This document shows, piece after piece, positions 20,290 through 28,507 of a stretch of DNA of 28,507 nucleotides (position 1 is the first letter of the stretch; each line of letters starts with the position of its first letter). Source of the stretch: Vitrella brassicaformis (taxonomy: Eukaryota > Sar > Vitrellaceae); the NCBI GenBank assembly GCA_001179505.1, contig CDMY01000707.1, positions 1 through 28,507 on the forward strand. Direction: 5' to 3'. Under the pieces are notes generated by a model. That model was given only the letters and a program-made list of their open reading frames with translations. It ran no database searches and was not told the DNA's origin. The position numbers and the translations under genes were made by a program.

Positions 20290-20560
20290 GGACAGGCGTG
20301 ACTGATGCGTAGATGCATACGTGTGTTTGAAGCGGGCAGGCGAAGTGCGTGCGCGGACAGATGAAGGGCGGGCAGGCGGGTGCATGTGTGGATGGATGTG
20401 AGGGCGGGCAGGCAGGAGCAGACGATGCTTAGATGCGTGCGTGTGCTTGTTTAGTGGGTAAGGGCGGGCAGGCGGAGTGCGTGTGCGGACGGGTGAACGG
20501 GGGGGCGGGTGGGAGACAGACAATGCGTAGATGCGTGCTTGCTTTTGGACCACTTGAGAT
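20290..20560 (+). repeat. GGGCGGGCAGGC-rich tandem repeat
   Basis: Imperfect units of roughly 100-130 nt begin GATGCGTAGATGC / GATGCTTAGATGCGTGC and contain GGGCGGGCAGGCGG and GTGCGGACGG. The last partial unit runs into the 60-bp minisatellite. Confidence 0.6.
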
Positions 20561-20599
20561 TTCGTGCCAGACCCGAATCTCATGGGTGCGTGCTTGCTT

Positions 20600-21716
20600 A
20601 ATTATACGCAGGTTTGCGCACAGAGACATTCAGTATATACACACACTTCAAGTCCACACGCGCATGGGCAGGTGTGCGCACAGAGACATTCATCATATAT
20701 GCACACTCCAAGTCGACGCCTGCAGCATGCGCAGGTGTGTGCACAGAGACATTCATCATATGTGCACAAAGACATTGATCATATACAAACACTCCGAGTC
20801 CAAACGTGCATGCGCAGGCGTGCGCAGAGAGAGTATTTACTATAAACACACACTCCAAGTCAACGCCTGTATGCGCAAGTGGGCGCCAAAGACATTCATC
20901 ATATACACAAACTCCAAGTCCGCGCCTGTATACAGGGGTGTGCGCATAGAAACAATTATCATATACACCGACTCCAAGTCCACACATGCATACTCCAAGT
21001 CCAAACGTGCATGCGCAGGGGTGCGCACGGAGACGTTTATCATATACATACGCTCCAAGTCCACACGTGCATACTCCAAGTGCAAACGTTCATGGGGAGG
21101 TGTGCGCACAACGACGTTCATCCTACACACACACTCCAAGTCCGCGCCTGTACACATAGGTGTGCGGACAGCGACATTCATCTCATACACCCACTCCAAG
21201 TCCAAACGTGCATGCGCAGGTGTGCGGACAAAGACGTTTATCATATGCACACACTCCAAGTCCACACGTGCATACTCCAAGTCCAAACGTTCATGGGGAG
21301 GTGTGCGTATAGCGACGTTCATCCTACACACACACTCCAAGTCCTCACGTGCATGTGCAGGCGTGCGCAGAGAGACATTCGTTATATAGGCACACAACAA
21401 GTCGACGAGTGTGTGAGCAGGTGTGTGCATAGATGTGTGCACAGAGACGTTCATCATATACACACACTCCAAGTCGACACGTGCATGCGCAGGTGTGCGC
21501 AAAGAGACATGGTCAAATACACACACTCCAAGTCGACGCGTGCATGCGCAGGTATGCACATCGGGGTATTCATTGCGCATAGAGACATTCATTATATACA
21601 CACACTCCAAGTCCTCACGTGCATCGCAGTCGTGCGCAGATAGAGTATTTGCCCTATACACACACTCCAAGTCAACGCCTGTACGCGCAAGTGGGCGGAC
21701 AGAGACATTCATCATA
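20600..21716 (+). repeat. 60-bp minisatellite, longest array with higher-order structure (array 5)
   Basis: About eighteen units have the same layout as the array at 9 kb: ACACACTCCAAGTC, CGTGCATGCGCAGGTGTGCG, AGACATTCATCATA. Composite blocks recur. Units with CAAACGTTCATGGGGAGG occur near 21085 and 21290. The pair AGAGTATTT..CTATA plus CAAGTCAACGCCTGTA.GCGC occurs near 20827 and 21641. Some units carry an extra 21-nt CTCCAAGTCC segment. Long ORFs on both strands (up to 318 and 291 codons) are consequences of a stop-poor unit with a period divisible by 3. Confidence 0.95.
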
Positions 21717-22149
21717 TGATGTATTCGCTTTCACAGAAGCATGGGCGACCAGCACATCTGATCTAGAGTCGGCAATGTATTCGCACACCAGGCAAAGGCG
21801 TAGGCAATCAGAGAAGCACAACCGCACCACACGACATGAATGACAGCAGCAGTCCGACAGAAATCGAACGGCCTACCAAACGCAATCACATAAGCGACTA
21901 CCGCACGCACAACCAAACCACCATGCAGCCCAAACTCAACCCTTAACACCACATTCCCAAACCAATCCCTCACGGTCGGTCCTGGCATGCAAACGTGCGG
22001 GTTTGCGCCCTGTAGGGCCCTCGAGAGATGAGGTCCTCAGGAAACAGACCTGCCCGTTGCTATGTTCGAGCATCGGCCGCATGGTGTGCGCGGCAGGACA
22101 CTTGAAAAAGCATTCCAGCGCATCAGCGCGACCGACAGACACTACCCCC
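21717..22149. other. Stretch downstream of the non-LTR element
   Basis: This may include the 3' UTR of the minus-strand retrotransposon. In another frame the coding-like sequence continues briefly (VVSVGRADALECFFKCP), so the ORF may originally have ended near 22000. No poly(A) or microsatellite tail that would mark the exact end is obvious. Confidence 0.35.
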
Positions 22150-23409
22150 AATAGTTCATGACACCCTCATGAAAAAAAGCATGATCTTCTGCAGAGCTGG
22201 CGGGTGGAGGGACGCGGTGTCGCGCCAGGTGGCGAAGCAGGGTGAGAGTCTTTCCACTCCAACGGCCGAACTTTTCCGCCGCTAGAGGCACGAACGTGTA
22301 GCCCTTCTGCTAACAGCTGGCACCGTACTTGCGGTCCTTGTCCCGCTCCGCCCCCGCAGTTGCAATGCCGCCCGGCCGACGTGCATGGCTGCGGTTGACC
22401 TGAGTGTGGTGAGCGGTGGAGTTCTCGGGCCGACACGGATGGACCACCGTGACGTCGCACAGGACACCTTCGCCGTCGATGGGGAAGAAGAGGTCCATGC
22501 GCTGACTGTTGGGCTGGGCGTTTGGGGGGGTGATGTCGAGAGAGCGCAGGGGCACTTCTGTGACAGCCGTGATGCCCACTTCCGCAAGGATGGCCTTGAA
22601 GACGTCCAGCAGAGTGTTGTGCTTGAACACGCGCTCCGCCGTTGCGCGGCTGCAGAGGAAGAAGTGGTCCCTCAAGGCGTCGATGGCCGTTCCGCACGTG
22701 CATGACGATGCGAGGCTGGCGAGGGGGAAAGTGATGCCGAGGGTGAGAGCCGTGGCAAGGCGGTAGGCGTAGTTGTTCAAGCACTTGCGCTTGTCACTTC
22801 GGGTATATGCGGGGATGGCCGACAGCCAGCCGGACGACAGGGGCCTCAGGTAGGAGAGAAGGTGGCATCGATCACGGCTACCAGCCGGGAAGGACTGAAA
22901 GAGAGTGTCGAAGTCCTTCTCTGCGAGGGCCGCGGAAATCTTCTGCTGCAGCCGAGCTTGCGAGCATGCGATGAGCTGCGCGATAGGGGGGATGGCGATA
23001 GAGGGGAGGGATGCGGAGAAATCGATGCGGGCGGATGCCGCCGGACAAGCCATTCCAGCTGGAGAAGAGAGGCTTCAGACTCGGGCATCCAGAGTTGCCC
23101 ACGAAAACGATCCCACACATCCCCCACGGTGACGGCCACGGACCCTAGGTGAGCGGCCGGCGCGACACGCGCAGACGACACCAGCCCGAAGCCCCCCAAC
23201 CGGATTGGGAGCTGCACCTACCGGTGTGCCGAAGTAGATAGGGCGCCCGTGCGGTGGATGCTGGTGAACGCGGTAACCTTCGCAGCATCATGTGCATGGG
23301 TGGCCGCTAAGAGCGACGAGGAGGGGGCAAGAAGGCGGCACCAGTAGAGGAAGCAAGGGGACCCACAGTAGCGAAGGAGGGGTTCGCTCCCTGCACTGCA
23401 TGATCCCAA
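22150..23409 (-). pseudogene. C-terminal part: post-RT region, CCHC finger and restriction-like endonuclease
   Basis: LLRYCGSPCFLYWCRLLAP and LPIRLGGFGLVSSARVAPAA are the conserved region after the RT in this protein type. The frame then moves to a 247-codon ORF (23053-22310). CTCGTAIDALRDHFFLC is a C-x-C-x9-H-x3-C finger. QRMDLFFPIDGEGVLCDVTV carries the endonuclease acidic residues. KYGASC, a TAG, then QKGYTFVPLAAEKFGRWSG completes the tail. Stops at 23218 and 22310 and shifts near 23330-23410 and 23050 disrupt it. The endonuclease would nick the chromosomal target to prime reverse transcription. Confidence 0.82.
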
Positions 23410-24827
23410 TCGTCGACAGCAAAGGCCACGACGGCGTCGAGGAGGCGCTGATGCTTGGCGACGACCTCATTCACTGTGCGCTCGATGAAAGCCGGGGTGC
23501 CGATCGGGGCGGACAGGAGGATGATCCCTTTGGTGGACGCGCGCACACCTCGGCTCGTAATGGCAGTCGGAAGGTCAGCGGCCGAGCGCCAATGCGGAGA
23601 CCACGCATGGCACTTGTCCAGCCGCAGCACCAGGCTGATAGTGCGGAATTCAGCATCGGCAGCTGTCAGAAAGGAGGGGACATCTCATTCGTCCATCCCA
23701 CCCAGCCCGTCATCCATGAAGCCCCCGATAAGCGCAGCGGGGAACTGCTCTTGCAGGCGACGGAGGGCCGGCTGAAAGGCGAGGCAGAAAAGGAAGGGGC
23801 CTGCCGCATCACCCTGCTGTACGCCTTGACGACTGTAGATGGTCTCAACTCGCCCGCCCTCCATCGTGTACCACAATGGCGCAGCTGTGCCGTAGAACTG
23901 CCAGAAGAAGGCGATCATGGCCGGATGCTTGACGGCGAGCTCGTCCATGATACGCTGACGGCTGATCTCGTTGAAGGCGTTGCGGCAGTCGAGGGACAGG
24001 AGGGTGTGAGTGATGAGCGGCCCGTCCGCATCGTGGCCAACGGCGTCTTGCGTCTGGATATAAGTCTGCGCCGCTCGGGAGAGCTTCCCGCCGCTAGCTG
24101 ACGTGCCGACAGCAAACTGGTGGGGCCGGAACTCCTTCTCGAACTCCAGCTTGTGTTGCATGCACAGCGCTCGAGTCACCTACCGACGAAGCACGTCGCC
24201 AATGGCAATGGGTCGCACACCGCCCCCCGGCTTCTCCAAGGCGAACAGGCGGGTGGCAGCCAGTAGTCTCGTCACCAGTGGGGGCAAGTCGCCGTCTAAC
24301 ATCCGCTGCACGAACTTGAGAACGGGTACGGCCTCTGCATTGGTATGGGCCTCGCCAAGGAGCACTTGAAGGTGCTCATACCGCCAGCCGGTCGGTCCAA
24401 CGGCCGCCCCGTGTAGCGCGGTCTTCAGTGCAGCCAAAAGAAAGTCGCGGTTGGTCTCCAGGCGAGGGGCGTCACCCGCCAGCGCGGCGGGCCTGTCGAT
24501 GGGAGCGGCGTTGAGGTGGAGTGCGCGCAGCTGATCCAGGGTCTGCTGATTTGCCGCCGCAATGGGCGCCGATGTGAGGCGACTCGCCGCGCGAGAGAGC
24601 TCGCCGAGGCCAACAAGGCGTGCTGCTGCTCGCCGTCTGACTGCATCCAATGAGGGTCCTGCCTCGCCATCAACAGGACCCTCCCCGGCCGGCGCAAAGA
24701 CGTGACGGCCTTGAGGGGCAAACTGTCGTGCTTCGCTGAGCAGTCCCTCCCACTCGCCTCGCCAGAACCGAAGAAGACAGGTGCCCCACTTACGAGCGCC
24801 ACCACCCTGTGTGCCGAGCGCTACCAC
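23410..24827 (-). pseudogene. Reverse transcriptase domain of the non-LTR element
   Basis: GPTGWRYEHLQVLLGE and FALEKPGGGVRPIAIGD are the early RT motifs. LSLDCRNAFNEISR is motif A with its catalytic Asp. SRQGVQQGDAAGPFLF is motif B. GGFMDDGLGG is motif C with both Asp residues. All catalytic residues are present, but the frame is broken by TAG at 24180 (between VLRR and VTRALCM) and TGA at 23685, shortly after motif C. The reading frame is otherwise constant from 24827 to about 23400, so these are point lesions and the copy is fairly young. Confidence 0.88.
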
Positions 24828-24837
24828 CCTGTGTGCC
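24794..24837. repeat. 22-bp tandem duplication that breaks the retrotransposon frame
   Basis: GAGCGCCACCACCCTGTGTG+CC (24794-24815) is followed by the same 22 bp with one change, C to T (24816-24837). 22 is not a multiple of 3. Removing one copy joins LLFPMNRGGTQGG in one frame to GARKWGTCLLRFWRGEWEGL in the next, a natural sequence for the region before the RT. Confidence 0.9.
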
Positions 24838-26235
24838 GCCGCGGTTCATGGGGAAGAGCAGCAGGACGGGGATATAGAGCAGCACCAGACAGGCATTGTT
24901 GGAGTCGCCCGCCATCGTCGACGCAAACAACCGCTTCACAGCCTCTACGACCTCCCGCAGGGCGAGCCGTGCACACTGCGGGAGCCGCTCGATGGAGCGG
25001 ATGGCTTGTTGGAAGTCCGCAAAGTGATCGGCCTCAGACCGGCCAGTCAAAAACTCCACCCCTGGGGCCGGCAGGGTTCGATGCGATTGGTGCCAATGGC
25101 CGTCAACGGAGCTCGTGGGGGGCGGGGGGGAGAAGGAGGGCCTCCAGGCGGCCCACCGGGAGGGCCCTGCCCACCAGGCGGGCCCGGTCCTCCTGCCGGC
25201 GGTCGGCGAAGGAACCACCGTTGGGATGCCCGACCGCCCCCTGACAGCGGCCGACCGGCGCGTCGCTCTCCTGGCTGTTGACGGCTGGCACCCCCTGCGC
25301 CCTGGGCAGCCTCGCCCGCCTCCTGGGGGCCATCTTGCTCACGGCGCCGCTGGTCTGCGTCTTCGCAACGGCACCGTCCGTCAGTCTCACATTGTCGCCG
25401 CTCCTCGGTCTCACGTTGCCGTTGCTCCTCGGTCTCACATTGCCGGCGCGCTTCGGTCTCACGTCGTCGTTGCTCCTCGTTCTCACGTTGTCGCCGCGCC
25501 TCCTCACCGCAGCGCCCATGACAAAAACTCCCGCAGCTCAGACAAGGGTTGTCCCCTCTCGCCCGCCCAGATCGACGTCTAGATCGCCCGCCCGCCGTAT
25601 CTCGCGCAGCCCGCCGCAGCGAGCGATCGCGGCACCTCCTGGTGCCCGTGCGGCTCGGTTCGTCGGTTCCGTTAGAGCCATCCACACCTCTTCCACGCAC
25701 ACACGTGTCCTCCTCTTCGTCCACCCTCGTGTCGCCAGCGTTGGCCGTGGGGGCGGCCGAGCTGCTCGGTGCGTCGTTCCATGTATCAAGGATATCCCCG
25801 ACGTCGTGGAGGCCCTGGGAAGGGGCCGTGTTCGAGGGGTCGAAGCCCTCTCGAGAAGTCATGTCGGCCAGGACCTCGAGCCGGCCTGGTGGGGCTCCCT
25901 CAGCAGCGATGAGCTCATCCAGAGACGGTTGAGGGCGAGCCGGGGGGGCGACGCGTGGCGGCCGGGGTGGTAGGGATTCGCCCCTGCTGCTCGCCGATGG
26001 AGAAATGATCGCCAAGTGGGCTCCCGAGCCGAGCCGGCGGCGTCGAGAGCGGCGGTGTTGCCGTTGCCGTTGGCGGCGGCGGTCTTGGCGTCGCTCGGCT
26101 CCTGGCCCCTTATTGTCGATGCACGCCGCCAGTGCCAGGTCCGCCGCCAAAGCCGCCGACTCCGCCTCCAGGTCATCGACGTCCATTGGGACTTCCTCGC
26201 TGTGCGCGTCGGCCGGCCCGTTCCCGTCATCGCGG
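24838..26235 (-). pseudogene. Linker region: acidic/basic segment with Arg-Glu octapeptide repeats
   Basis: DDGNGPADAHSEEVPMDVDD opens the segment after a frameshift from the OTU frame. It continues with RRQDRRRQRQRQHRRSRRRR, then CLSCGSFCHGRC, a possible zinc-binding cluster. Five 8-residue repeats of the type R-R-Q-C-E-T-E-E follow (DNA 25384-25503), then a Gly/Pro-rich run. After another shift, FQQAIRSIERLPQCARLALR and CLVLLYIPVLLLFPMNRGG lead to the RT. Strong charge suggests nucleic-acid or protein binding; that is inference. Confidence 0.65.
25384..25503 (-). repeat. 24-bp tandem repeat, five units
   Basis: Each plus-strand unit begins (G/T)TCTCAC and ends CTCCTCG or a variant. On the minus strand it encodes eight residues of the form E-E-(Q/R)-R-(R/Q)-(Q/R)-(C/R)-E-T without breaking frame. 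Confidence 0.88.
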
Positions 26236-27829
26236 GTGGTGGCGGGGCGGGTGGGGGAGGGGCGGCGGGGTCGCCTGGAGGGTCGTCATGTATCACGATC
26301 GGCGAGGCGGGGCCTCCAGGAGCCCTGGCACCTCCCAAGCCGCCGGCGTCGTCGGCCTCCATCCAGTCGTCGTGCGGCCGGTCAGCAGGCAGCATGGAGG
26401 CGAAGTGGCCGGGCATGTAGAGCACATGGATGGCGGAGCTGCCGGCGACTCGAAAGGGTTGCTCTGGGTCGACGAACAGCCGGATTGCCACAGGGAGGGG
26501 GCCCGCTGTCTCCAGAGACGCACGCTCGTGTAGCTGGCAGAGCACGATGGTCGCCCCGACCACGTTGGCCACCGACTGCACCTCCATCTCGCTTAGGCCT
26601 CTTCCAAGCCGGATGCCTTCGATATAAGCGTCGGTGCCGATCCCCCGCGGCTGGAGGTCGGCGAATTCACCCGCACCGCTGCGCCGCCGAAGGTCATCCA
26701 CGAGGCGCCGGCGAACGGCGGCAGGGGACGGCAGCTCGCCGTCGAGGTGGTTCGCGGGGGGCAGACCGTCTGCTGCGCGCCGACGATGAGCTTCAAGCTG
26801 GCGGAGGACGGCTCGAAGCAGGCAGTTGTTCCCCTCGACGCTCTCGTCGATCACGCGGAAGAGAGGGCGCACCGCTCCTCCATGGGACACCAGGGTAGCG
26901 CCATGGGCGACGAACTGGCGAAGCGAGGGGAGGATGTAAGGGAAGGACGCACCGGCCAGCGTCTCGATCCGCAGCAGGTCCTCCAGCTCGTAGTCCGCTG
27001 GGTTCGCCAGCCAGTGCCACTGCCCGGCACTGAGGCGCCACAGGCCTTGGTGTACACGCTGCATGCGGCGGGAGAACTCCGGCAGCGGCAGGAGGCCCTC
27101 AAGGTGGCCCGGGAGTGGATGGGCTCGTAGCTGCGCGGGATGCCGCTGCAGGGGGTTCATCAGGATCTGGTGCCAGTGGAGGTGACCCGGCAGGTGGCTG
27201 TAGGGGCGGACGAGCGCGCCCGACCGATCGCGGTGTGCCTGCCGCAGACACTCCCGGCACAGCCAGGAGCGGCACGCACACGGGACGCGCTCGAAGGCGT
27301 CGGCCGGGTAAGGGTTCGAGCACCCGGGGCACTCGTGGTGGTCGGGGTTGGCCGGAGGTGGGGCGAGCGGATCAGCGGGGACCTCACCGAGAGAGTCCAC
27401 ACCGAGGACGCACTCGGGGCAGAACGCCTGGCGGCACATCGGGCAGTTGGCGTGCTGGCAGCCTCAGCGCGCAGGGATCGGCTCCAAATGGCGGTGCCGA
27501 TAGGGTTGCCACGGTCGCCGGTCGCCGAGCTGCACCACGCAGTAGCGGCAGACCTCGTAGACGGGGGGATCCCGACGGCGACGGCCCTGCACACGGCCGT
27601 CGGGCGGTGGCGTGGCATCGCCCCGATGGACATTCACGAAGTCTTGGAGGGGTCGCGCCTCAAAACAGACGTCGCATTGCCGAGTATCCTCAGCCTCGCA
27701 GGAAGGTGGCGGCGATCGGCCGTCACTCATGCCGCACGCCGGTGATGATGGCACACATGCCCGAGCGAAAGCGAGGGCTTCACCTGTGAGTGAAAGCAAG
27801 GGCGTCCGGGGTTCGAATCTCCCCTCCAA
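26230..27829 (-). pseudogene. N-terminal part: Cys-rich zinc region and OTU-like cysteine protease
   Basis: The first block has CDVCFEARPLQDF and VCRYCVVQLGDRRPW, then an in-frame TGA (27464). It continues with GCQHANCPMCRQAFCPEC, HECPGCSNPYPADAF and VPCACRSWLCRECLRQAH, a RING-like or double zinc-ribbon arrangement. The OTU-like domain follows: EGNNCLLRAVLRQLEAH with the catalytic Cys, LSEMEVQSVANVVGATIVLC, and SSAIHVLYMPGHFASML with the catalytic His in the position of HY/HF. The protein then becomes proline-rich and shifts frame near 26240. Such proteases may process the polyprotein or remove ubiquitin; which applies here is unknown. Confidence 0.78.
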
Positions 27830-28020
27830 GTGTTATCCCGAGGCGCCGGCTCAGTAGCAGGATCCAGGAGAATGCCCGAGCGGAAAGCAAGGGCGTCCCC
27901 TGTGAGTGAAAGCAAGGACGTCCCCTGTGAGTGAAAGCAAGGGGCGTTCGGGGTTCAAATCTCCCCTCCAGGTGTTATCCCGAGGCGCCGGCTCAGTAGC
28001 AGGATCCAGGAGAGTAGCAG
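27758..28020 (+). repeat. Tandem tRNA-like units with pol III A and B boxes
   Basis: Unit 1 has TGCCCGAGCG (27758) and GGTTCGAATCT (27810). Unit 2 has TGCCCGAGCGG (27873) and GGTTCAAATCT (27952). These resemble the A box of Ser/Leu tRNAs and the B box/T-arm. Both units end with GTTATCCCGAGGCGCCGGCT then CAGTAGCAGGATCCAGGAGA. Unit 2 carries an extra GTGAGTGAAAGCAAGG segment. Acceptor stems do not pair well, so these are not functional tRNAs. They look tRNA-derived (SINE-like) and lie at the 5' end of the retrotransposon, on the opposite strand. Confidence 0.55.
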
Positions 28021-28337
28021 GATCCAGGAGGAGGACGCACGGGCCGGCTACTCCCTGTTCGGCCGCCTCGCCTCACCGAGAGGACGGTACCGGCCCTGAA
28101 CGAGGCGTGCTCACAGCACCAATACGATAGGGGTGGGGGAAGATCCACGTATCAGTGAGACTGGAATGACGAGACGGATCTGATGGTGCCCCCCGTTGCC
28201 GCCCGCGGAGTCCTCATGAGGAAAAAATGCAAGATCTCCAGCTCGCATGAAATTCCAATTCGCGTTGGCGTGCGCGCGATTGTTGGCGACTTTGAGAATC
28301 TTCCCCTTTTTTCAATTTGGGCTTCACATTAGTAGGG
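28021..28337. other. Stretch without a supported gene
   Basis: It starts with a third partial GTAGCAGGATCCAGGAG. Near 28210, CCTCATGAGGAAAAAATGCA faintly resembles the 3' coding end of the non-LTR element at 22165-22195, possibly a remnant of another copy. No gene is visible. Confidence 0.35.
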
Positions 28338-28434
28338 GCATTGTGCGAAAAGGCCGGTGAGGACCTCTTCTATAATCAGTTGAATAGAGGATCTGCTGAG
28401 CGGTAAGTCTCAGAGTCAGAGTGCTTTCACTTTA
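28338..28434. repeat. 97-bp dispersed repeat with a hairpin (copy 2)
   Basis: Counterpart of 18901-18997 in the same orientation. The hairpin arms CCTCTTCTAT and AATAGAGG persist, although the loop differs. Flanking sequences are unrelated on both sides as far as I can see. Confidence 0.75.
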
Positions 28435-28507
28435 GTGAGATGAGTCAGTCACGCAAGTGGTTCTGTCCATATGAGGCATCATCAGGGGTGGTCAACAACT
28501 GCGTTCG

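Larger units (their letters stand above)
22150..27829 (-). mobile_element. Non-LTR retrotransposon with OTU-like protease, reverse transcriptase and restriction-like endonuclease (inactivated)
   Basis: Minus-strand order: Cys-rich zinc-binding region, OTU-like protease, charged repeat region, reverse transcriptase, CCHC finger and C-terminal endonuclease. This is a single long polyprotein layout. The C-terminal endonuclease places it among RLE-type non-LTR elements (R2, CRE, NeSL and relatives). N-terminal cysteine proteases are known in some such lineages. No AP endonuclease is visible. Lesions: stops at 27464 (TGA), 24180 (TAG), 23685 (TGA), 23218 (TAG) and 22310 (TAG); frameshifts near 26240, 25060-25220, 24794-24837, 23330-23410 and 23040-23070. 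Homologous 3' debris lies at 1.9-3.07 kb. Confidence 0.88.

Noticed and set aside
20433-21715. ORFs of 318 (+), 254 (+) and 291 (-) codons
   Set aside because: Same minisatellite effect, overlapping on both strands.
27464-27466. TGA read as Trp or selenocysteine in the retrotransposon
   Set aside because: Other stops (TAG) and frameshifts occur in the same element, so ordinary decay explains it more simply.
25115-27789. Plus-strand ORFs of 155-297 codons opposite the retrotransposon
   Set aside because: GC-rich antisense shadows of the protease and linker coding sequence, with no domain-like composition.
27758-28020. Functional tRNA-Ser or tRNA-Leu genes
   Set aside because: A and B boxes are present, but the acceptor stems do not pair and the T-stem has mismatches.

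Overview
The window looks like nuclear DNA from a eukaryotic microbe. Spliced genes with short GT-AG introns (about 60-145 nt) are separated by simple repeats, minisatellites and decayed retrotransposons. There is no bacterial gene spacing and no ribosome-binding sites. The mix of TG/CA-rich introns, GC-rich third codon positions and RLE-type and copia retroelements would fit an alveolate alga such as a chromerid, but that placement is inference only.

Layout. 1-291: start of a minus-strand gene leaving the window. 690-5602: a transposon-rich block. Two roughly 250-300 nt arms in inverted orientation (690-945, 5307-5602) enclose a 537-bp tandem duplication, the decayed 3' end of a non-LTR retrotransposon (1.9-3.07 kb) and a minus-strand ORF resembling a divergent SET-domain protein broken by one frameshift (3572-4919). 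6.1-6.7 kb: minisatellite. 7.4-8.0 kb: minus-strand Cys-rich gene. 8.9-9.74 kb: minisatellite. 9785-10557: small four-exon plus-strand gene. 11185-13622: the best-resolved gene, a 12-exon, 458-residue FAD-linked oxidoreductase of the berberine bridge enzyme-like family on the minus strand. 13780-15393: a divergently transcribed multi-exon plus-strand gene, probably secreted or membrane-anchored, of unknown family. 15.5-15.9 kb: minisatellite. 15.96-18.76 kb: decayed Ty1/copia element with a nested insertion. 19420-19758: small ORF. 20.0-21.7 kb: tandem repeats and the longest minisatellite. 22.15-27.83 kb: a nearly full-length but inactivated non-LTR retrotransposon on the minus strand, with zinc-binding cysteines, an OTU-like cysteine protease, an Arg/Glu repeat region, a reverse transcriptase and a C-terminal restriction-like endonuclease. 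27.76-28.02 kb: tandem tRNA-like (pol III box) units at its 5' edge.

Themes. (1) A 60-bp minisatellite occurs in five arrays, all in the same orientation, beside genes. (2) One RLE-type retrotransposon family has left at least two copies. (3) The ordinary genes (oxidoreductase, its divergent neighbour and two small genes) occupy only about 7.4-15.4 kb. No pathway links them visibly, apart from the shared 157-bp divergent promoter interval at 13.6-13.8 kb.
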